Source: Rhodosporidiobolus odoratus (taxonomy: Eukaryota; Basidiomycota; Microbotryomycetes; Sporidiobolales; Sporidiobolaceae). Taken from it: a stretch of 64,000 nt of DNA. Numbering within the stretch: the first letter of the stretch is position 1; every line of letters starts with the position of its first letter. This document shows, one piece after another, positions 11,905 to 26,686 of this stretch. The notes beneath the pieces were generated by a model. The model searched no databases. It saw only the letters and a program-made list of their open reading frames with translations, and was not told the origin of the DNA. The DNA is taken from positions 558,001 through 622,000 of the forward strand of contig JAOANU010000002.1 of NCBI GenBank assembly GCA_034387635.1, written 5' to 3'. The translations under genes were made by a program, and so were the position numbers.

Positions 11905-14475
11905 CTACACCGACCTCTCCACCGCTTTCTCCCTCTCCTCTTCCCGCCCGTCCCCCGGCTTTTCCCCGTCCTCTTTCTTCCCGGCCCCCGTTCGAACGGT
12001 CGACCGGTCCAGCGAGTAATGCTTGATGAGGAGGCTGAGGAGGAATCCGACGAAGAGGAGAGGGGCAGCGACGATCCAGGGGTAGTTGAGAGCGCGGGCG
12101 TAGGCGTGGAGGACTTGTTGGCGAAGTTCGGGCGGCTACAAAAGACCAAGTCAGCGGACGTTCTCGCTGGAGACAGTAGTATGCTGGCGAGGACAGAGAC
12201 GAAGACACGAGCTCACCTCAATGTTGTTCAAGCCTTCTACCGCGCCCGTCAGCCCTCCATGTCCCATCGGTACATAAGCGACACCTTGCAACCCCTTCTT
12301 CAACTGACTAGCGTAGATAGCACCGCAGACGGAGATACCAACGGTTCCGCCAATGGACCTCAGCAGCGAGACGGTTGCTGTGGCAGTCGCCATCTGCGCA
12401 ACAGGCATTGCGCTTTGAATGACAATAAACGGGATCTGAAAGAGCGGTCCGATGCCGACACCGGCGACCAGGAGATAGAGTTCTCGCTTTGCTCTGTAGC
12501 AGGTGAAGAAGAGTCAGCACGACATACGAGGCAAAGAAGCTGAGTTGACTGACCGGTTCGAGGTCTCGTCCAGCGTCGCGAGTAGGGCGAATCCGAGCGT
12601 GCCAACTGCATACGAGAACCAGGCCTGTTCGCGGCAGCGTTTCGTCTGTAGCAGGGCATCTCGAGTCAGTACGAGGAAGCAGTGACGAAAACGCGAGAAA
12701 GAGCGTACCTTGGCAATGACAAACCCGCTGATGACGCCGACTATGGCCGTACCAACTGAAAAAGGCATCATCTCTATGCCTGATAGCAATGGCGAGCTGC
12801 CCAAAACCTGGAAATATAATGGTCCGTAGTAGCTAAGACTGATGAACGCGAAGCCCTGGAAGAAGACGCCGCCAAGTACGCCGGCTGTTGTCCTAGTCTT
12901 GAATAGCCGGGGAGGTATGATAGCCGAGCGCTTAGTGCGCAGTTCCTGGAAGCATGCCGCGACGAGAATGATGGGTCCAACAGCGAGACAGGCAATCGTG
13001 CCGGGCGAGGACCAGGACGACTCGCCGTTGGTGAAGCCGACTAGGAGAACGGCGAGACCCGTAACGAGGAGGAAGAGACCAAGGAAGTCGAACGTGGCTA
13101 GGAGGGTGGCGACTTTTGGGGGCTTGTGAGGATTGAGCTTGAGGAAGAAGAAAAGGACAATGATGGCAAGACCCGCAGCGGGTAGGTTGATCTGAGAGTG
13201 CACACGGTGAAAGATTCCCAAGTCAGTTCCTGCACCTCGAGAGACCCAGTAGAAGCACTCACGTAGAAGATCCAGCGCCATGTTGCATGTTCTGTTAACG
13301 CGCCTCCGATCTGCAGCAAGGAGAAGCTCAGCAAGGGAGCGAAGGCAGCGGAAACAGTTACGCACCAAAGGACCCAAGACTGCTGCGAGACCCCAAGTCG
13401 CACCGATGAGACCAGTGTATTTGCCGCGAGTAGCTAGAGGCGTAATATCGGACACGATGATCTACCGAGATTGGAAAGATTAGCTCTGACGCGACGAAGC
13501 GAGCCAGAATTATGTGCCGTCTTACCTGTGTCATTTGCATTACCTGCGATGTAGAGAGTCGATCAGTACGTTTCCCAGTGAAAGCGGAGGGAAAGGGAAG
13601 AACGCACTCCGCCTCCTCCCAAACCTTGTACTCCGCGAGCAGCGCACAGCCATACCATCGACTTTGCTGCGCCACACAATGCAGATCCCTGCAAGGTACA
13701 AAGGCTCAGAAGGTAATTCGATGCGGAAGCGAGGAACCTGACCTACAATCATGAAAATGATAACACAGGTGAACAAGATGATCTTGCGGCCGAAATAATC
13801 GGACAGCTTGCCATAGCACGGCGCGAGTGCTGTCACACACAGAAGGTACGCGCCAGATACCCAGGATAGGGTTGCGTTGGACCCGCCGAGCTCGCGCGAC
13901 ATAGTGGACAAAGCGGTGGAAACGCAAGTTTGGTCGAGGGCGGGTAGAAAGGTTGTCAGAGTCAGGCTGGGCGGAACAAGCAGTGTCGAAGAGGCGTGTA
14001 GAATCCAGTTCCAGGGGGAAGGTTGACGAGGAGGGGTTCAATGGGCATGTTGTGCGAGAAAGGCAGAGGAAAGAGGAAAGAGGGCGAGGCGGATCAAGTC
14101 AGTCAGCTTGCGGAGCAGCCGGCGACACGCCATGACAAACTGTGAGGACCATGCACGCACCCGAACATGACCGGTAGCTGTGTCCGGAGTGAGAGATTAG
14201 CCGGCGGAGCTCGCGATGAGGAGGAGAGGTTGGAGGCATACCATCTTGTTCTTCGGGATCGTCTGAACCTCCTGCTTCTTGCCATTGCCCTCTCCGCCTC
14301 CCTCGTCGTTCACAACGGTGGTCTCGCTAAACTTCCCCGATTCCGCATCCTCCACTTCCTGAGTCGACCTCATGGTGAGTTGCACATCGACATTCCGGGG
14401 GTCTTGCGGAGCGAGAACAGGTGCAGCCTGGGTGGCTTCCGCTGCTGCGTCGGACACAGTGGTCCGTCCAGTCAT
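11905..14475 (-). CDS. MFS multidrug/toxin efflux transporter (DHA2, 14-TM type)
   Basis: Plasma-membrane proton antiporter of the DHA2 branch, related to fungal toxin and azole exporters. The start ATG at 14475 opens a hydrophilic, Glu/Lys-rich cytoplasmic N-terminus of about 90 residues. The next exons encode DLGGSNATLSWVSGAYLLC, then motif A as GKLSDYFGRKI and the antiporter motif C region as GATWGLAAVLGPLV, followed by WRWIFYINLPAAGL. Many hydrophobic spans follow, including FDFLGLFLLVTGLAVLLVGF, QGFAFISLSYYGPLYFQVLG and MPFSVGTAIVGVISGFVIA. The last exon gives YPWIVAAPLLFVGFLLSLLI and a charged tail ending with TAG at 11905. About ten short introns interrupt it. Substrate cannot be told from sequence; no biosynthetic cluster surrounds it. 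Confidence 0.88.
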
Positions 14476-15045
14476 CAAGCGAAATCCGAAGCAATAGTTG
14501 GTGAAGCCCAAAAAGAACGCGCCGACGGCGGCGGAGATCGAGAGTGGTCTCGGCCGGAGAAAGCGGCCGGTCGTGCCGCTATCCGCACAGCACGAGCATA
14601 TGCATGTTACTTAGACCTGGTCCAGTGCAGTCAGTGATCTATGGCACGCTTGTAGTCGCCCCAGTCGCGTCCGGAGGAGAGGAACCGTTCGACAGGAAGG
14701 ACAAGATGGCGAATATAGCTTGTGTGCGTGTCAGACTGGGCCTATGGGACGGAGAAACATGCCCAGGCCCATCCAGCAACGGTGCAGCCTTTAAGGAGCA
14801 GTGAGAGTGGGGTAATCGAAGCAAGTTTGAGCGAGAAGTGGGGAGAAAGACGTTGTGCTCCTCCCGCTGGCTCTGCTGTTGTCGAATAGGTCCTATATGC
14901 CCTTTAAACCACTACAATACAGCTCATATAACCCGGCATCCGCCTCGACTTCTCGCTTGACCTCGAACGCCCTTCCTGACCTCGCTTTCGCACATCTCGA
15001 CGACCCGCCTCAAGCCAGGCGCGCTCCCCTGCACCGTCTGTGACG
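14476..15045. promoter_or_regulatory. Divergent promoter region, MFS transporter / RecQ helicase
   Basis: This 570-bp region lies between start codons pointing apart. A small open frame at 14891-15043 (+), beginning MPFKPLQ, ends just before the RecQ ATG and could be an upstream ORF of that transcript, but has no clear coding signal. No binding site was recognised. Confidence 0.4.
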
Positions 15046-18780
<3,735 letters not shown>

Positions 18781-18852
18781 GGTTTGCGCCGTTTGAGTCA
18801 ATCGCTTTGATCTCGTAGTTGTTGTTGTAGTTCAGCTTGTTCTCCTTCGCAT

Positions 18853-18882
18853 AGCAGCATTCGCAAGCAGCATTCGCAAGCA
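18853..18882. repeat. 13-nt tandem repeat, 2.3 copies
   Basis: The unit AGCAGCATTCGCA occurs twice with a partial third copy in the 234-bp space between the RecQ and TDP1 stop codons. It is probably 3' UTR microsatellite-like sequence without function. Confidence 0.8.
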
Positions 18883-19014
18883 CTTTCTCTATCCCCCCGT
18901 TCCTTGTGTTGATGCGGCAGAGGGAAGAAGAAAGGCTTGCAATGCTTCGACGAATGAGGCGATAAGTACGACAACAAGCGAGAACGGGCACAAAACAGGG
19001 AAAAATGTGGCAGA

Positions 19015-21681
19015 TCAGTTCTGCAGGAATAGCTCTTGCTGCCAGGGCAAATCAGTCGGAGAGTACTGTACATGAAGGCGAGCAATCAGCGACTGAGGGC
19101 GGCTGAGATGAGGGAGAAAAGGTCGTACTCGCACGAGGGGACGGTTATAGGTGACCAGCTCGTTGGCTTGGCGCTCGAGATCTTCTGCTGAGTTGGCCCG
19201 GACTGCGCCAAAGTTAGAAAGGAATACATCGTCAGCGAACAGCATGAAGACGAGACAAGAAGGCGAACTGGGCAGAACGAAATGGAAACGAGCAAGTTCA
19301 GGGTAGACATACTCGGCAAAATGACACCCATCTCATAGTTGTTGAGTGCGATCTGTGGACCGCCCATCCCATTTTGTAGACTACCCCAGGCGGAAGGGGT
19401 ACTGCAACCCGAGGAAGTGGCGTGGCAAGCCGGGAAGGAACGTGTGTCGGGGACATGACCAACAGGAGAGACGGCGGTTATCGGAGAAGGAGGACGTACA
19501 AGTTGTGACTGCCGAGGTACATCCACCCTTCGTGTCTTGCGGTCGGCGAGAACGGGTCTTTGTATTTGTGCAAAGCGAGGACTGCGAGTCCGAAGCCACG
19601 TCAGCATCCAGGGGTCGACCACGAATTTGGCACATCTGCAAGCCGAGCAAAGAAGGCAGCAGTGAATACAAGAAGGACGAAACGCACTGATCTTGGTATG
19701 CGCCGGCTGACGATCCCTTCCTTTGCTTTCGCCGCGATGGAAGAGGTGGCGAGGGAAGTTTTTTGCGGCCCAAGTCTTCGTCGGGCAGAACAGAGTTCCA
19801 CCGTGCTGTGCGATGCCCGCGTGGACGAATCAGCCTCCTGCCTCACTCTCTCGAAAAGGCTGAAAGCCGTATGAGGTGACTCACATCCGCCCCCTTAAAA
19901 CTCCCCAACACCGCCTCCTGCGTCGGAAACACTACCTTGATCGGTAGTTTGACATCGCCCTTGCCTGGCGCAGGTTGGAGGGGCACCAAATCCGCAGGAG
20001 GAAGGTCACGACCTTTGCCAGTTCGAAAGTAGGTTGAAGGGTGGACACCTAGGCAGGCGGCGTAGAATTGGGAGAGCCAGGTTACGGTGTATTTGCCGAT
20101 CGAGGAGCCCTGGACAGGAGGATTGGAGGGTAGGGGTGAGCATGGTGCGCGCGCGAGACGATGAAAGTGGGCGCAAGGCGGATCGACGGGTCGGTCGGCA
20201 GAGTATAGGAGAAGGACCGAGTTTGAGGAGTGAACGCACGGTAGCCTCTATCTCCCATCGTCCACCCGACGCAAACCCCATCGACCCAATCGCGCTCGCA
20301 AGATTGGCGATTCCCCCACCCTTGTTCGCCTCTTTCTGGTCGAGAAGGCTGTATTTGCCTAGAACAGCGAGGCGAAAAGGCATCGCTTCAGCATCGCGTA
20401 GAGAGACCAGCAAGGAGGAAAGGGTAGACAGACAACTTACCCTGCAGTGACGTGATCAACCTTACCTCCCTCGACTTGGAAAAGTCGAAGCCCGTCGACC
20501 AACTGATAAACCTCTTCGGGCATCCAAGCTCCTTGAGCACCTGAAAGAAGCGTTTGCTGAACTGTGTATGAGTAGGGTTCTTGAATGGGCTGGATTCGTC
20601 ATTGTCTATTGTGGAGGATGTGGGAGGATTGGAGCGGAGGGGAAAGTCGTGGATGTAGAGGGCGTTGTCCATTTGCGCATAGTCGTAAGCGATGGCATTC
20701 GCCGTCGGAATCACGATGCGGCAGAAGTCTCGGTGATAGTAGACCATCTAAGCGGGAGGCACAGATGTCAGCATGACGAGACAGGGGGCTTGGCCCGAGG
20801 TGACCAGGCAGGCTTACGAGTTTGGTATGCATCACCCCCGCCCACTGATTCGGACTATTCTCTTTCGGTACGACCCTGAACGTATTACTCTTGAGCGAAA
20901 CCTGAGCCAATTCAGGCGCAGTATCGCCCTTGCTTCGAGGCATGATGAGCAACAAAGGCGTCTCCTCCGGGAAATGCGGGATCACCCATTCTGGGTCGAG
21001 GACAAAGGCAGAGACGATCGCGCCGGTGAGGGTGGAGGGTGGGCCGATGAGGTCGGAGAAGGAGAAGGAGGAGGCGGAGGGGTAGTATGCTGACGGGACG
21101 CGCTTGACGGCGCCATCCCAGAAGCGCTGTGACTGCTTTGAGGTAGTTGCAGAAGAAGAGGTTGATCCGACGAGGGAGGAAAGAGTCGAGATGCGAGGCC
21201 TTGAGTTGGATGAGGAAGCAACGGCCGGAGGAGGAGGGACAGCAGCCTGCGGTTCCCCATGATCCTGTGGTAGGTCCGCAAGGGTCGCTACCCTTGCCCT
21301 CTTCGTCGGCGCCGCTCCTGCCGTGCTCCTCACTGCACCGCTGGTAGACACCATCCCTGCCGACTCCCTCGCCTTCTGCCTCTCCAACCTTGCCCTTTCC
21401 AGTTCCGCCCTGCTCTCCCCGATTCCAAATCCGCTGGGCCCGGCGACAGGAGTGTTGCTTTCGGCAGGTGCGGCGAGGGATAAGGCCATAGCTTGTGCGA
21501 GGTCGGCTTGGAATTGATAATCGTCCGCCCCACTCGTGTCGCCTTGCGCTCCCGCTGACAGAGTGGGACGCGTCGTACTTCGCGAGGTCGTAGCTGATCT
21601 AGAGGTGGATGCTACTGGCGGGGTTTCATCGTCTGAATCGCTGTCGAGGACGAGTACTTCGACTGAACGTTTTGGCGCCAT
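19015..21681 (-). CDS. TDP1: Tyrosyl-DNA phosphodiesterase 1
   Basis: Phospholipase-D-superfamily enzyme that removes stalled topoisomerase I peptides from DNA 3' ends. The start ATG at 21681 begins MAPKRSVEVLVLDSDSDDE, a SUMO-interaction-like motif, followed near residues 54-72 by a ubiquitin-interacting-like helix, DLAQAMALSLAA. The first HKD half is MHTKL joined to MVYYHRDFCRIVIPTAN (His, Lys and Asn present). The second half is QPAHTKI joined through an intron to ILALHKYKD, then WMYLGSHNFTPSAWGSLQNG. The join at about 19581-19690 and the one inside SHNF both keep frame. The C-terminus NELVTYNRPLV and SPTDLPWQQELF matches the family's proline-rich ending; TGA ends at 19015. About ten introns. 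All catalytic residues are intact, so it should be active. Confidence 0.9.
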
Positions 21682-21879
21682 GAGGATCGCGAAATGGGGT
21701 GCAAGGCCGGGCGGATCACTGAGCCAGCCTGAGAGGGATCACAGCGGAGATCGCGGTGCCTAGACAAGGACGCAAAGCCAGGTGAGTGATACGAGGGAAG
21801 TTGTAGAAGAGCGAAAGAAGCCAAGCCAGGCGGGCAGCGATGTCTGTTGCAACCCACGGCATAAGAGCCGCTTTCGGGT

Positions 21880-22237
21880 CATTCGAGGCAGCAGGAAGCT
21901 CTCACTGGTACAAAAGGAAGTACAGAGACGGATTGTAGGGAAACGATAGTGCGGCTCTAAGCAAAAACTGCCGCAACGCATGCTATTTACATCTCACTCA
22001 CCGTTGTGGCCGCAAACCCCTTCGCGACCGCATCCAGCTTTTTCACCTCCGTCTGCATCCGTTTCGGCACCGCCTCGCTTCGTCCCCCAGGACTGAATGC
22101 CGGCACGCTCGCTTTTGGTCCGGCCAGTTTTCACCCACGCGCCTCGCCCGCCAGGTGCGAGGCTACCGCGTACACGTGCGTTTGACGAAAGTAGGCTGAG
22201 CCTCGAATGCGCGCGTGCGCGCGTATGGTGGCGCCAT
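21880..22237 (-). CDS. Small predicted protein, three-exon gene with uncertain 3' end
   Basis: Candidate small gene in the space between TDP1 and SDHAF4 copy 1. Exon 1 (22167-22237) starts at ATG and encodes MAPPYARTRAFEAQPTFVKR. A GTAGCC...TTCAG intron joins exon 2 (22002-22092) in phase to give PGGRSEAVPKRMQTEVKKLD and AVAKGFAATT; the two exons sum to exactly 54 codons. Exon 2 is followed by a strong GTGAGT donor. The best downstream frame begins at 21898 through a weak GAG acceptor and encodes a hydrophobic stretch (MPWVATDIAARLAWLLSLFY), running to a stop near 21731; a CAG acceptor at 21905 would instead meet a stop at once. I do not recognise the protein. The given end is only a boundary for the supported part. 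It could be a non-coding transcript or chance. Confidence 0.4.
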
Positions 22238-22472
22238 CAGCGGCCGAAGTGCAATAGAGCAACGAGACAAAAATGGACGGCGGCGCGGGAAGGCTAGAGT
22301 AAAGATGGTAGCGCCGGCAGAAAGCGGGGGCGCGAGGAAGGGCGGTCTTGCTGAACTCGACGATGGAAGGATATTTGCTCAATAGAAACTTGTCAGGGGA
22401 GTTCGATGATTGGAGATCGGGGACGGAAGGGAAAGTGTGGTGGGGAGGTACGAGGTGCGATTGCCTGGCTGT

Positions 22473-22999
22473 CTAGAAGTCGGTAACCTTGCCGCCATAC
22501 GCCCAGTCGCCTGCATATTCATGGAAGCAGGGGTCAGACTCAAGGTCCTTCGGCAAGAAGAACCAGGACGCGGATGAAGTGAAGTGAAGAGAAAGATATT
22601 AAACTGGGAGGAAATCGACGCACCATGAACCAACGGCTCGCTCTTAGGTCCCCCACTCTCGCCCGTCCTCGGATTGACCTCTCCCTCAAAGTCAGCTTTA
22701 GGTCTAGCCCTATAATCGGGATGATGAACCTCATCTGCCAATCCTTCAGACATTTCCAACCGCCCTCCTTCTTCGGATGAGGTGGAAGCAGAGGTGGAGT
22801 CGGAGAGAGGAGCCGAGGATTTACGGATGAGTTCTTCGAATTCGCGTTGTTCTTTGGGTGGGAGTGGAGGTGGAGAAGGTCGAGTAAAGGAGGACGAGGA
22901 GGAGGAGGAGGAGGTGGCGAGGGAGCGAGACAGACGGGGGAGAGCTGCTGGGCGGTGTAGAGAGGTGCGTAGGGTGATTCGGAGTAGCTTGGAGGTCAT
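22473..22999 (-). CDS. SDH8: Succinate dehydrogenase assembly factor 4 (SDHAF4/Sdh8), copy 1
   Basis: Mitochondrial matrix chaperone that binds flavinylated SDH1 before complex II assembly. Exon 1 is 22624-22999 and exon 2 is 22473-22510, joined across a 113-nt GT-AG intron to give 137 residues. A basic, Ser-rich presequence (KLLRITLRTSLHRPAALPRL) is followed by the DUF1674 core near the C-terminus: GEVNPRTGESGGPKSEPLVH and GDWAYGGKVTDF, the diagnostic end of the family. The ATG at 22999 was chosen because it opens the presequence; the open frame further upstream lacks that feature. A second copy with nearly the same exons lies at 31594-32120 in opposite orientation. It has the complete motif and no defect, so both copies could be functional. 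Confidence 0.93.
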
Positions 23000-23327
23000 T
23001 CTGCCAATAGACTGTGAGATCGACGGGTGTTTGAGAGAGGAAGAGACTCGCCACGGAGCAGATCGCATGGCGAGGTCAGAGTCGACACCGGTAAGCAAGT
23101 GCGCAGACGCGGCTCTCGCTTCTCTACGAACAGTTGCCATCGAGCTGCACCTCTAGAGACGGGAAAGCAGAGCACCGGTATGCACGTGTAACGATCGAAG
23201 AAAATGCAAAAGAATGCGAGAGTACAACGGCGCAGTGTACAAGGGAGCCAGGGTGCTATGTGCGTTACTACCCCAGAGCTTCTTGAACGACTCGAGCCCG
23301 AACCCGACACGACAAGGAGGTAACCCT

Positions 23328-24666
23328 CTAAGCGGAGGCGGTAGCGGATGGAAGGGTCGGGAGGGGGACAAACTCGTTGGAGCGTTCGTATTCGTACTGT
23401 AAAAAGGAGGGCGTCAGTACCGGCAAGCGTTTTCAGATGGACTCCTGTACATCGCGCCACCAAAGAGATACCATCGGACATACCATATCCAACGCAACCT
23501 CGCAACTCTCCCTGACCACCCTCGGCACATCATCCCTCGCCGCAAACTCTTTCAAGATTGGCAAGCAGTCGTCCGTTGCGATACCACCGAGCGCTTCAGC
23601 CGCTTCATGTCGGACCATGTCTTCCTCGTGAGGACGGCGGAGGACGTCGATGAGAGCGGGGACGGAATGGGGGGAGGAGAGTTGACCAAAGACAAAGGCG
23701 ATTTCGTGACTGCAAGCATCGTACTCGTCAACTTGGCAAGGCTGGTCAGAGAAGGGGGCTAGAGAGGGAACGCACCGGAACAGCGAACTGTCATCTTCGA
23801 ACCCTCGTGCCAGAGCCAAAACCGCCTCCTTGTCGCCAATATTTCGCAGCGCAAACATGGCGCGATACCGGTCAAAGAGGGAAAGCTTGGTGTCTAGTAG
23901 TTGTTGCTCGAGTTCGGGGATGGAGAGCGAGGTGGCGGGGGCGAGGGCGGCAGAGTGGGCGGCGGTGACGAGGGGGGAGTGAGGAGCGGCAGGGGCGGGG
24001 TCGATGCAGGGGTATTGGCTGTGCGCCAGAAACATAGGCATCGAGAGTGAGCACCCTTTCCATCGGATGAGCGAGACTCATATAGCCAGATCTGCAGACG
24101 CACTTGGGTTCTGATGTCTTCCCCTCTTCCGAGTTGTCCCACAGCACCTTGTCCAGCGCAATCTCACATGTCTCCCGAATTGCCGCGAGGTCGTGCTTAA
24201 GATACTTCTGTAGTACTGGGAGGGCGGCCTCGTCACCAATGGCGCCCATGGCTTCAGCAGCCTACAGACAAGAGGAAAATGTCAGTCGCGAGCGAGAGGC
24301 ATCGGAAAGGGCAGAGCAAAGCGCGCCTCGTGTCGGACCATGGGGTGCTCCTTCTCGTCCTCGAGCACCTTGATGAGGATGGGAAGGGCTTTCGGGTCCT
24401 TGAGCTGACCCAAGCAGTAAGCCAATTCATGTCCGAGCAGTGCACTCTCGCCCTCGAAGCCTATACAGCCATTGCCGGCGTCAGCGGAGAGAACAGAATG
24501 GGTAGTCACAGAGGAGAAGAAGCGCACCTTTGCCAATGACCTCGATAGCCCTGTCCCCTCCGAGACTCTTTAGGGTGAAGAGGGCGCGGAAGCGCTGAGC
24601 CAGAGGGACCGACTCGGTGTTGAGTTGCTGATCAAGTTGCGCGTAGACGTCTTCGTCCGTGGCCAT
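23328..24666 (-). CDS. LIA1: Deoxyhypusine hydroxylase (Lia1/DOHH)
   Basis: Di-iron HEAT-repeat enzyme that completes hypusine formation on eIF5A in the cytoplasm. ATG 24666 begins [16 protein letters not shown], then [13 protein letters not shown] of the first HEAT repeat. All four His-Glu metal motifs of the family are present: [10 protein letters not shown] and [11 protein letters not shown] in the first half, [10 protein letters not shown] and [11 protein letters not shown] in the second. The two halves are internal duplicates linked by a Pro/Ala-rich segment (near 23960-24020). The final exon encodes [13 protein letters not shown] and ends with TAG at 23328. Four or five short introns fall at repeat boundaries. 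Length is about that of yeast Lia1 (325 residues). It diverges from MRT4, a ribosome-assembly factor, across 433 bp. Confidence 0.95.
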
Positions 24667-25099
24667 TGTCGCTGGGTGTAGTTGGGTTTCCAAGTGGGGG
24701 AATGCGGGACGGGGCGGTGCTGGACGAGGTGGACTGGACGGGCAAGTGCTGAGGGGGCAAGAGGATAGATCAGCGCCACTGATCGAGGCATGGACACTGA
24801 CACTAGCCTGTGGATCTGCCCGATCAAGCGAGACGTCGGGGTAGAAGTTGGGTTGAAGATGAGGGCGGGATCGAGGCGAGAAGGGCGGCCGTCGAACTGC
24901 TCTGCTACTTGGTGCGAGGGTGTAGAGGGCTACTTTAGCCTTGTCAGGATGGAGCAAACTCACGTATGACCCTCCGAGTGGATTGTAGTGTGTTGTCGTA
25001 GTTGAATTCGCTCGTCCAAGCTTCCTCCCCTCTCTGAACCATCCCTCGACTCGCTAATCTCCCCTTGATACCACCTCACCCAATACCCGATCATACACC
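24667..25099. promoter_or_regulatory. Divergent promoter region, DOHH / MRT4
   Basis: This 433-bp region sits between the start codons of two translation-related genes that point apart; joint control is possible but is inference. No element could be identified with confidence. Confidence 0.4.
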
Positions 25100-26292
25100 A
25101 TGCCCCGTAGCAAGCGAGACCGCGTCGTTCCCCTCACCCAAACTTCAAAGAAGGGCAAAGAGGCAAAGGCCAAACTCATCGACGAACTGAGGGAACAGGC
25201 AGATCAGTTTCAATACTTGTGGGTCTTTGGAGTAGAGCACATGCGCAACAACCTCTTGCAAGAGGTCAGGCAGGCATGGAAGGGTTCCAGGTGAGCTCCA
25301 ACCTTTACCTCCTTCACCATCAACTGCTCACGACGGCGGAGTATGTCGGGTGGGGCGGGCCCTAGCTAACCCCTTTCGCTTTTCTCTGCACCCCCTGCCA
25401 CCGCAGGATCTTCCTCGGACGCAACGCTGTCATGCGCAAGGGATTGGGTGCCACCCCGGAGGACGAATGCCGGCTGGGAGTCCACAAAGTTGCCAACGTT
25501 CGTTTTCTGGTCCTTCGCTTCCCACATTCCTCTCTCTCCATACTGCACCGAAACACTGTTGCATACCAGCTGTCTATGGTCACGACGTCTTACCACCTCG
25601 CTCGTGCAGATGCTCGAAGGCAACCGCGGTCTCCTCTTCACCAACGAAACACCTGAAGTCGTCAAGGAATGGTTCGAGAGCTTCCAAAAGCAGGACTTTG
25701 CACGAACGGGCAACAAGGTGGACGAGGAGTTCTCACTGCCGCAAGGTTCGTCCTCGCGCTTTTTCCTTTGCCTCCTACGAGTTTCTTCCCTCTTTTCTCC
25801 CCGCCTCCATTTCTAGCCTTTCCTCCCCGCTCTGCCTGTACTGATATCCCTATCTCCTACAGGGCCGATCCTGATCAACGAGGACCCGGCGCCTCACTCC
25901 CTCGAACCGCAATTCCGCAAACTCGGCCTCTCTACCTCGCTCCTCAAGGGTGTCCCGACTCTGCTCGCCCCTCATACCGTCTGCAGGAAGGGAGATACCC
26001 TCAACCCGAATCAGGTCAACCTGTTGAAGCTGTTTGGGAAGACGTTTGCGACCGTACGTGTTTTTTTTGTTTTCTTCTTTCTTTTTTCTCCATAACCCCT
26101 GCCCCCCTTTACGCCGATTCCCTTTTTCCCAACTGTGTTTTGGTGGTCAGGCCTCTCTTTGAGCACAACCTGACTTGCATCTCGGCACTGCAGTTTCAAA
26201 TGATCCCGCTTCTTGGTGTCCACCTCACCGACGGTTCCCTCTGCGGCGGTACGGAAGTCGAAGGAGGGGCAATGGCTGCGGACGAGGAATGA
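25100..26292 (+). CDS. MRT4: Ribosome assembly factor Mrt4
   Basis: P0-like protein that holds the stalk site on nucleolar pre-60S particles until replaced by ribosomal protein P0. From ATG 25100, exon 1 reads MPRSKRDRVVPLTQTSKKGK, the conserved Mrt4 start, then YLWVFGVEHMRNN. Next come IFLGRNAVMRKGLG, then GNRGLLFTNETPEVVKEWF, and the exon with GPILINEDPAPHSLEPQFRK and LGLSTSLLKGVPTLL. The last exon, FQMIPLLGVHLTDGSLCGG, ends with TGA at 26290-26292. Five short introns are used. As expected for Mrt4, the acidic P0 stalk tail is missing, which separates it from P0 itself. Nothing looks damaged. Confidence 0.95.
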
Positions 26293-26686
26293 GCGCCGGC
26301 AACCTTGCTCATTGTGTAGACTATGCATCGGATCTTGCCTTACCAACACGAGGGAGAGCAGGGAAGTTGGGGGGGGGGGGGGGGGGGGGGGGCAATTGTA
26401 TTTTTCTGTAGGGTGTTTTTTCTAGTTGTACTTTTTTTTCCCCTATCGCATCTAGAGTGAGCAGGCGATGGCAACAGCCATGAGTTGCACGATGGTGGGA
26501 AAGTAGAGAGATGCGCCGAGTTGTGCTGAGCGAGTGAGTCTGAAGTGGAAAAGTTTCATCTGAGCGCGCCGCGTGTGCCGTCGCTGCCGCCTTCTCTTCC
26601 ACGTCTCGGTATCAGCGCTCTCTCTCTCCTGATCCACCTTCGCCGTCGCTGCTCGTCGTCGTCGTCGTCTTCTTCGTCGGTCCACC
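26293..26686. other. Intergenic region MRT4-SPF1 with G24 tract
   Basis: It carries the MRT4 3' UTR and the SPF1 promoter/5' UTR. Apart from the G24 tract and a short CGT repeat just before the SPF1 start, nothing was recognised. Confidence 0.45.
26369..26392. repeat. Poly-G homopolymer, 24 bases
   Basis: Uninterrupted run of 24 G bases about 80 bp after the MRT4 stop codon, probably in its 3' UTR or just beyond. Such a run can form G-quadruplex structures on the plus strand/RNA and is prone to length change and sequencing error, so the exact count may not be biological. Confidence 0.95.
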
